The translations under genes were made by a program, and so were the position numbers. From NCBI GenBank assembly GCA_028691625.1, contig JAQUYZ010000009.1, positions 1 to 13,410 on the forward strand: DNA of 13,410 nt, in the 5' to 3' direction. The notes under the pieces were generated by a model that was not told the DNA's origin, ran no database searches, and saw only the letters and a program-made list of their open reading frames with translations. This stretch comes from Eubacteriales bacterium. Lineage in GTDB: Bacteria; Bacillota; Clostridia; Peptostreptococcales; Anaerovoracaceae. This document shows, piece after piece, positions 9,379 through 13,410 of the stretch (positions are counted from its first letter, which is position 1; each line of letters begins with the position of its first letter).

Positions 9379-10452
9379 CTATTCCTCCTGTTTTTTCTGC
9401 TTCTTTTCCAGGGCCTCCGTATTGACAGCCTTCAGATTCAGCCCTGTACTGTTTGGATCGGTCAGGAATACATAGATAAAAGTAGCCGCTATGATAATCA
9501 GCAATCCCGACTCAATGAGCAGATCCCTGCTGATCAGGATCGCTGCCACTCCCATGACGCCGCTGATTCCATAAAGGGTCAGCACAGTTCTTCTCTGCCC
9601 CAGTCCTGCTGCCATAATGCGATGATGGAGGTGACCTTTGTCTGCCTCCATGATCGGCCGTTTATTGATCACTCTTCTCAGGATCGCGAAGGCTGTATCA
9701 AAGATAGGAAGACCCAGCACCAGTACCGGAACCACAGTTGCAAGCATGGTTGCACTTTTCATCGGACTCATGACGGAAAGGCCTGCCAGCATGAATCCCA
9801 GAAACAGCGCACCGCCGTCTCCCATGAAAATTTTTGCCGGGTTGAAGTTGAAAGGAAGGAAGCCCAATGCACCTCCCGCTATGGCCAGCATCGCCATGCA
9901 GGCCTCCGTCCTGCCGTGGATGAAGGCAGTGTATGCGATGGAAATGGATGCGATAAAGGCCACCCCGCCGGCCAGGCCGTCCAGCCCGTCGATCAGATTG
10001 ATCGTATTCGTAATCCCCACGACCCAGATCACCGTTACCAGCAGGCTGATGATCCATGGCAGGAAATAGTATCCCTCTCCAAAAGGATTCCCGATAAAGG
10101 AAATTCTTACACTGAATTGAAACAGAATAAACGCACAGATTATTTGACAGCCAAGCTTTACCTTTGCCGGCAGATTCCTTAAATCATCGATGATACCGAC
10201 CAGAAAAATCAGCGTGCCTCCGGCGATGACTCCCATCAGCTGCGTGCTGAAGGGAAGAAAGATCAGCATCGAGGTCACGGTACCGATATAAATCGCCATT
10301 CCGCCGAATCTCGGCATCGCTTTTGTGTGCATTCTCCGGTTATCCTTCGGAATGTCCACCGCTCCGATTTTTGGTGCGATCCTGATTGCCACAGGAGTAA
10401 ATATCAATGCCAATGCGAATGCAAATAAAAATATTAGTACAAACTGATTCAT
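9379..10452 (-). CDS. tagO: Undecaprenyl-phosphate N-acetylglucosaminyl 1-phosphate transferase (TagO/WecA type)
   Basis: Polytopic membrane enzyme that moves GlcNAc-1-phosphate (or a similar sugar phosphate) from a UDP-sugar to undecaprenyl phosphate, the first step of wall teichoic acid or polysaccharide assembly. 357 residues. Family motifs in order: DNRRMHTKAMPRFGG (37-51), the aspartate pair DD at 89-90, NLIDGLDGLAGG (152-163), FMGDGGALFLGF (209-220) and DKGHLHHRI (271-279). The usual GDSGS or GDTGS core reads GDGGA, a variant I believe occurs in other Clostridia. The C-terminal tail is lysine- and glutamate-rich and cytoplasmic. The ATG at 10452 has GGAAGG 8 bases upstream. A MraY role is unlikely because the sequence has WecA-type HLHHR and lies beside wecB. 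Confidence 0.96.
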   Translation of the reverse strand: MNQFVLIFLFAFALALIFTPVAIRIAPKIGAVDIPKDNRRMHTKAMPRFGGMAIYIGTVTSMLIFLPFSTQLMGVIAGGTLIFLVGIIDDLRNLPAKVKLGCQIICAFILFQFSVRISFIGNPFGEGYYFLPWIISLLVTVIWVVGITNTINLIDGLDGLAGGVAFIASISIAYTAFIHGRTEACMAMLAIAGGALGFLPFNFNPAKIFMGDGGALFLGFMLAGLSVMSPMKSATMLATVVPVLVLGLPIFDTAFAILRRVINKRPIMEADKGHLHHRIMAAGLGQRRTVLTLYGISGVMGVAAILISRDLLIESGLLIIIAATFIYVFLTDPNSTGLNLKAVNTEALEKKQKKQEE

Positions 10453-10512
10453 CTTCTCGTCCTTCCATTGTCTCTTTTTCCTATGTATTAGGCCGGTACT
10501 GAAAGAAATAAG

Positions 10513-10589
10513 TGTTTTCTGAGAAAACCGTGAAACCTATTACCGTCTTTATGCGCAGCATTTGAAAGACGGCGGTTTTCGTGAAAACA
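10513..10589 (-). repeat. Three nested inverted-repeat arms between the dCMP deaminase gene and tagO
   Basis: Three pairs of arms are nested around one centre: TGTTTTC 10513-10519 with GAAAACA 10583-10589; GAAAACCG 10523-10530 with CGGTTTTC 10573-10580; CCGTCTTT 10543-10550 with AAAGACGG 10565-10572. All 23 pairs are perfect. The arms are almost continuous on the high-coordinate side, while the low-coordinate side has a 12-base interruption. The outer two arms can instead fold locally as GTTTTC/GAAAAC mini-hairpins, giving two mutually exclusive structures. The element begins 1 base after the deaminase stop and ends about 60 bases before tagO. It could be a terminator, an attenuator, or a small mobile palindrome; there is no T run directly after the central stem. 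Confidence 0.75.
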
Positions 10590-10590
10590 G

Positions 10591-11046
10591 TTATTTCAGC
10601 TCATCGAACATTTCAATTTTCAGTCCTGCTTCCGTCAGGATCTCCCGGGAAAGCTCGTCGGGATATCCTTCTTTCACTACGATTCTTGTGAGACCTGCAT
10701 TAATGATCATTTTGGCACAGATCACACAGGGCTGATGGGTGCAGTAAATGGTCCCGCCCGCGATGCTCTGCCCCAGATATGCCGCCTGAATAATCGCATT
10801 CTGCTCCGCATGAAGGGCCATGCAAAGCTCGTGTCTCTGTCCTGACGGGACGTTCAGCTTTTGCCTTAAACACCCTCCGCGTTCTTCGCAATGCTTGATG
10901 CCGATGGGTGCGCCGTTGTAGCCGGTTGCCATGATTCTCTTATCTTTGACGATAACTGCACCAACCTGTCTTCTCATACAGGTCGATCTTTTCTGTGTTA
11001 CTTCAGCCATTTCCATAAAGTATTGATCCCAACTTGGTCTGTCCAT
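10591..11046 (-). CDS. Deoxycytidylate (dCMP) deaminase, ComEB family
   Basis: Zinc enzyme converting dCMP to dUMP, feeding thymidylate synthesis; 151 residues from the start chosen here. The catalytic HAE is at 79-81 and the zinc cysteines are in PCVIC (106-110). The N-terminal [19 protein letters not shown] (20-38) and the HC..C segment at 52-59 are typical and suggest the second structural zinc site of the family. A longer frame begins at 11115, but its extra 23 residues match nothing in the family, and its ATG has no properly spaced ribosome binding site. The ATG at 11046 has GGAAGGAG with a 6-base spacer. B. subtilis calls its homologue ComEB. In Clostridia a gene of this family near tagO, wecB and atp genes is familiar. 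Confidence 0.95.
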   Translation of the reverse strand: MDRPSWDQYFMEMAEVTQKRSTCMRRQVGAVIVKDKRIMATGYNGAPIGIKHCEERGGCLRQKLNVPSGQRHELCMALHAEQNAIIQAAYLGQSIAGGTIYCTHQPCVICAKMIINAGLTRIVVKEGYPDELSREILTEAGLKIEMFDELK

Positions 11047-11052
11047 ACCGTT

Positions 11053-11060
11053 CTCCTTCC
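11053..11060 (-). promoter_or_regulatory. Ribosome binding site fixing the dCMP deaminase start at 11046
   Basis: Minus-strand GGAAGGAG, 6 bases before the ATG at 11046. It argues for the shorter 151-residue protein over the frame opening at 11115. Confidence 0.8.
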
Positions 11061-11121
11061 AAAATAACATCGTATTGCCAAATCTTAGATGTGAATCTTC
11101 ACCGAAAAGTTCCATTCCCTC

Positions 11122-12645
11122 TCAAGCCATATGATCCGGATCCAGCGGAACGGTCTGTGCCAGGCAGTCAATCAGGATCCTCTCCCTGCCGATGCCGTAG
11201 CTGTCCGCTGTCCTGATGATTTGCTCCGCAATCTCCAGTCTTTCTTCCATGCTTTGCGGCAAGCCGTTTTCATTCTGCGTGTCTGCGATAACGCAAGCAC
11301 CGTATTTCTTCACGATCGGCAACAAGGTTTTCATGCTCTCTGTCTTGACGTTTACGGAACTTATGACAATCTTTCCGTTGTAAAGTCTCGCCGCAGCCTC
11401 AATGACCTTCGGGTCAGTACTTTCAATCTGCAGCGGAACATTAAGGTAGGATATCCTTTTGATCACCTCGATCATCAATTCAAGTTCATCCGTTTCAGGC
11501 AATCCCACGTTGACACTTAAAACATCCGCGCCCTCTTTCACCTGATTGGCCGCTTCTTTCCTTATCAATGAGAATTTTTTTGCCTTTAATGCTTCTCTTA
11601 TCGATTCATTTCTGTTGGGATTGATTCGATTTCCGAGAATCCGGGGCTTATCGCCAAAGGTCACAGTTTTAACTGATGAGCTGACCGCAGCCATGGCTTT
11701 TTCGTTTCTCAGATTGTCCGCGTCAGGCGATAAGGCTGGATAATTCTTCGATTGAATGCTGTCCGTAAGCGCTTTAATATAATCTGGATTCGTTCCGCAG
11801 CACCCCCCCGCGATGGCAACACCCGCCAAAAGCATTTCCTGAATGGCTTCCACATATTCCGAAATATCGACGTCATATACTGCCTCTTCATCGATCAGTT
11901 CAGGAAGTCCTGCATTTGGCTGAACTAGTATCGGCAGCTTGGAATACGTCAAAAATTCTTTCGCGATTCCGATCATCTCCTCCGGGCCCAGAGAGCAGTT
12001 GATTCCCAGCGCATCTATGCCCAGATCCTGAAGGATGTTCACCGCGGTATGCGGATCGGTTCCCATAAGCATTCTACCGTTTTTCTCGAAGGTAACGGAA
12101 CAGAAGACCGGCAGATCACAGTTCTCTTTTGCCGCGAGCACCGCTGCCTTCATCTCATGAATATCTATAAAGGTTTCAAAGAACACAAAATCCGCACCGG
12201 CTTCCGCCCCTGCAACGATTACTTCCTTGAAAAGGTCATACGCCTCTTCAAAGGAAAGATCTCCCGAAGGCTCCATCAGCTTGCCGACGGGACCCAGATC
12301 CAGAGCCGCAAACTTACCGAAGGGCTCCTTTTCTTCTTTGGACTGTGCCATGAATTCCGCGGCTGCTTCCTTTGCCAGTCTGACAGCCTGTGCCGCTGCC
12401 TGAGGAGCCGTGTATCCTGTCTTTTCCATCTTCAGCCGGTTGCAGCCGAAGGTGTTGGAGGATACAAAATCACTTCCCGCCTGAAAATATTTCATATATA
12501 TGTCTTTGATTATTTCCGGATGCGTAAAGCTGAGAAGCTCGGGCGGCCCAGCTGCTTTTAATCCGTATTTCTGGAGCATCGTGCCCATGGCACCATCACA
12601 TATGATAATCTTTTTTCCAAATAGATCCGTAATCTTCTTTGTCAC
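11122..12645 (-). CDS. Homocysteine S-methyltransferase with truncated, degenerate pterin-binding domain (MetH-like)
   Basis: 507 residues. Residues 1-295 form a homocysteine S-methyltransferase barrel: DGAMGTML at 17-24, then the zinc cysteines C217 (GINCS) and C282-C283 (GGCCGT), with the same 65-residue spacing as in Thermotoga MetH. Residues from about 330 resemble the methyltetrahydrofolate-binding barrel of MetH, but the frame stops after ILIDCLAQTVPLDPDHMA, where about 70 more barrel residues and then a cobalamin domain would be expected. Expected pterin-site residues also differ: NRINPNR for ERINPTG, SVNVG for DVNVG, ISSVN for INSVN. The domain is probably vestigial. The start is GTG at 12645 with AAGGGGTGA 7 bases upstream. 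It follows truA by 22 bases. The protein may still transfer methyl groups to homocysteine from another donor; that is inference. Confidence 0.85.
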   Translation of the reverse strand: MTKKITDLFGKKIIICDGAMGTMLQKYGLKAAGPPELLSFTHPEIIKDIYMKYFQAGSDFVSSNTFGCNRLKMEKTGYTAPQAAAQAVRLAKEAAAEFMAQSKEEKEPFGKFAALDLGPVGKLMEPSGDLSFEEAYDLFKEVIVAGAEAGADFVFFETFIDIHEMKAAVLAAKENCDLPVFCSVTFEKNGRMLMGTDPHTAVNILQDLGIDALGINCSLGPEEMIGIAKEFLTYSKLPILVQPNAGLPELIDEEAVYDVDISEYVEAIQEMLLAGVAIAGGCCGTNPDYIKALTDSIQSKNYPALSPDADNLRNEKAMAAVSSSVKTVTFGDKPRILGNRINPNRNESIREALKAKKFSLIRKEAANQVKEGADVLSVNVGLPETDELELMIEVIKRISYLNVPLQIESTDPKVIEAAARLYNGKIVISSVNVKTESMKTLLPIVKKYGACVIADTQNENGLPQSMEERLEIAEQIIRTADSYGIGRERILIDCLAQTVPLDPDHMA

Positions 12646-12652
12646 TTCACGC

Positions 12653-12661
12653 TCACCCCTT
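12653..12661 (-). promoter_or_regulatory. Ribosome binding site for the GTG start of the methyltransferase-like gene
   Basis: Minus-strand AAGGGGTGA, 7 bases before GTG at 12645. It lies in the 22-base gap after the truA stop and supports the GTG, which also gives the family's expected N-terminus. Confidence 0.7.
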
Positions 12662-12667
12662 TTCGGT

Positions 12668-13410
12668 TCACTTAATAATTATTTTATATGGTTCGATTGC
12701 TTCCTGCAATTTTTCTTTCCTATAATATACCTCCGCCAGATATAAGCCTTGCGGCGGCGCTGTATGCCCGGCCATCGTTCTGTCTTTCCCTTGTATGATC
12801 TGTGGCAGTGCGTCCGGATTCTTTTTCCCCAGTCCTACGTCGATCAGCGTACCGGCAATAATCCTGACCATATTGTAAAGAAATCCGTCACCGATGATTT
12901 CTAGTCCGATCATTTGATTCGCAAGGGGGACAAGCCTGGCTCCGTGAATCGTTCTGACGGTGGATTCCAATTTTTTGCCTCCTGCCGCCTGAAAGCATTT
13001 GAAGTCCATGGTTCCGATCAAGTGCGGCACGGCCTGCATCATCGCCTCCAGATCCAGCCGCCTGCAGATCTGGCAGCAGTAATTTCTCTGGAAGGGGTTG
13101 GGTTTCTGCGATTGGCTGATTTTGTAGATATATTTTTTCCCCAAGGCGTCAAATCTGGCGTGAAAATCTAACGGTACCTCTTCTGCGGCCAGTATGGCAA
13201 CATCTCCGGAGGCTTTTCTGGTTTTTCCCGACGCTGCAGAAGCAAGTATACCGTTTGCAGCCAAAGGAATTTTCCCGATGGGAATGCTGAATTCTGCCGT
13301 AAAGCTCGCTCTCTGGCCATATGCGTGAACCCCGGCGTCGGTTCTGCTTGTGCCGTTGATTTGTATCGGCCGGGCACATACAATGCCGAGCATCCGTTCC
13401 ACTTCTTCCT
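12668..13410 (-). CDS. truA: tRNA pseudouridine synthase A, 5' end missing (cut by window edge)
   Basis: Enzyme making pseudouridine at positions 38-40 of the tRNA anticodon arm. The visible 246 codons contain NGTSRTDAGVHAYGQ near the start, where the aspartate of RTDAG is the catalytic nucleophile, then RFDALGKKYIYKI (the RxxxxKxYxY pattern), DFKCFQAAGG and GDGFLYNMVRIIAGTL, all in TruA order. The frame runs open to the window edge. Because the catalytic Asp normally falls near residue 50-60 and is about the 24th visible residue here, roughly 30 N-terminal residues lie outside. A GTG at 13402 is internal, not the start. It is probably co-transcribed with the methyltransferase-like gene 22 bases downstream. 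Confidence 0.95.
   Translation of the reverse strand, partial: EEVERMLGIVCARPIQINGTSRTDAGVHAYGQRASFTAEFSIPIGKIPLAANGILASAASGKTRKASGDVAILAAEEVPLDFHARFDALGKKYIYKISQSQKPNPFQRNYCCQICRRLDLEAMMQAVPHLIGTMDFKCFQAAGGKKLESTVRTIHGARLVPLANQMIGLEIIGDGFLYNMVRIIAGTLIDVGLGKKNPDALPQIIQGKDRTMAGHTAPPQGLYLAEVYYRKEKLQEAIEPYKIIIK

Noticed and set aside
9376..10182. 268-codon plus-strand frame with a hydrophobic start and His/Cys-rich body, opposite tagO
   Set aside because: Fully antisense to tagO, whose motifs are intact; the His/Cys richness is a mirror of tagO codon use.
11047..11115. Upstream extension of the dCMP deaminase by 23 residues
   Set aside because: The ATG at 11115 has only an over-close GAGGG upstream, the residues are not family-like, and the ATG at 11046 has an ideal ribosome binding site.

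Overview
The window is a single-direction block: every convincing gene lies on the minus strand. Gene content, strong AGGAGG-type ribosome binding sites, moderate G+C and protein similarity by eye point to an anaerobic Firmicute of class Clostridia. I cannot fix the genus. Read in the direction of transcription (high to low coordinates), the order is truA (5' end cut off by the window edge), a homocysteine methyltransferase-like gene, a dCMP deaminase gene, a tagO/wecA-type glycosyl-1-phosphate transferase gene, wecB (UDP-GlcNAc 2-epimerase), a MATE exporter gene, and the F-type ATP synthase operon atpI-B-E-F-H-A-G-D-C, whose last gene atpC is cut off at base 1.

Right part (about 10.6-13.4 kb): housekeeping genes for tRNA pseudouridylation, one-carbon/methionine metabolism and dTTP precursor supply. 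The methyltransferase-like gene is the oddest one here. It keeps an apparently intact zinc-dependent homocysteine methyltransferase domain, but its pterin-binding domain stops short, has lost several expected ligand residues, and is not followed by a cobalamin-binding domain.

Middle part (about 6.9-10.5 kb): tagO and wecB act in succession in building cell-surface polymers. TagO primes undecaprenyl phosphate with an amino-sugar phosphate, and WecB supplies UDP-ManNAc. A MATE exporter gene overlaps the end of wecB. A striking set of three nested inverted-repeat arms fills the gap between the dCMP deaminase gene and tagO.

Left part (1-6.7 kb): a complete-looking ATP synthase operon apart from the truncated atpC, with its own likely promoter ahead of atpI. 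The c subunit carries Gln32, Glu65 and Thr66 in the arrangement of sodium-binding c-rings, so the enzyme may be Na+-coupled. The small AtpI is the usual assembly partner of the c-ring.

The proximity of dCMP deaminase, tagO, wecB and atp genes resembles an arrangement known from Clostridia and Bacilli, so this is mainly an ordinary core-genome region. I see no CRISPR array, tRNA or rRNA gene, insertion sequence, phage gene or defence system. The observations most worth checking are the decayed methyltransferase, the nested palindrome and the predicted Na+ specificity. No intergenic stretch exceeds about 210 bases.
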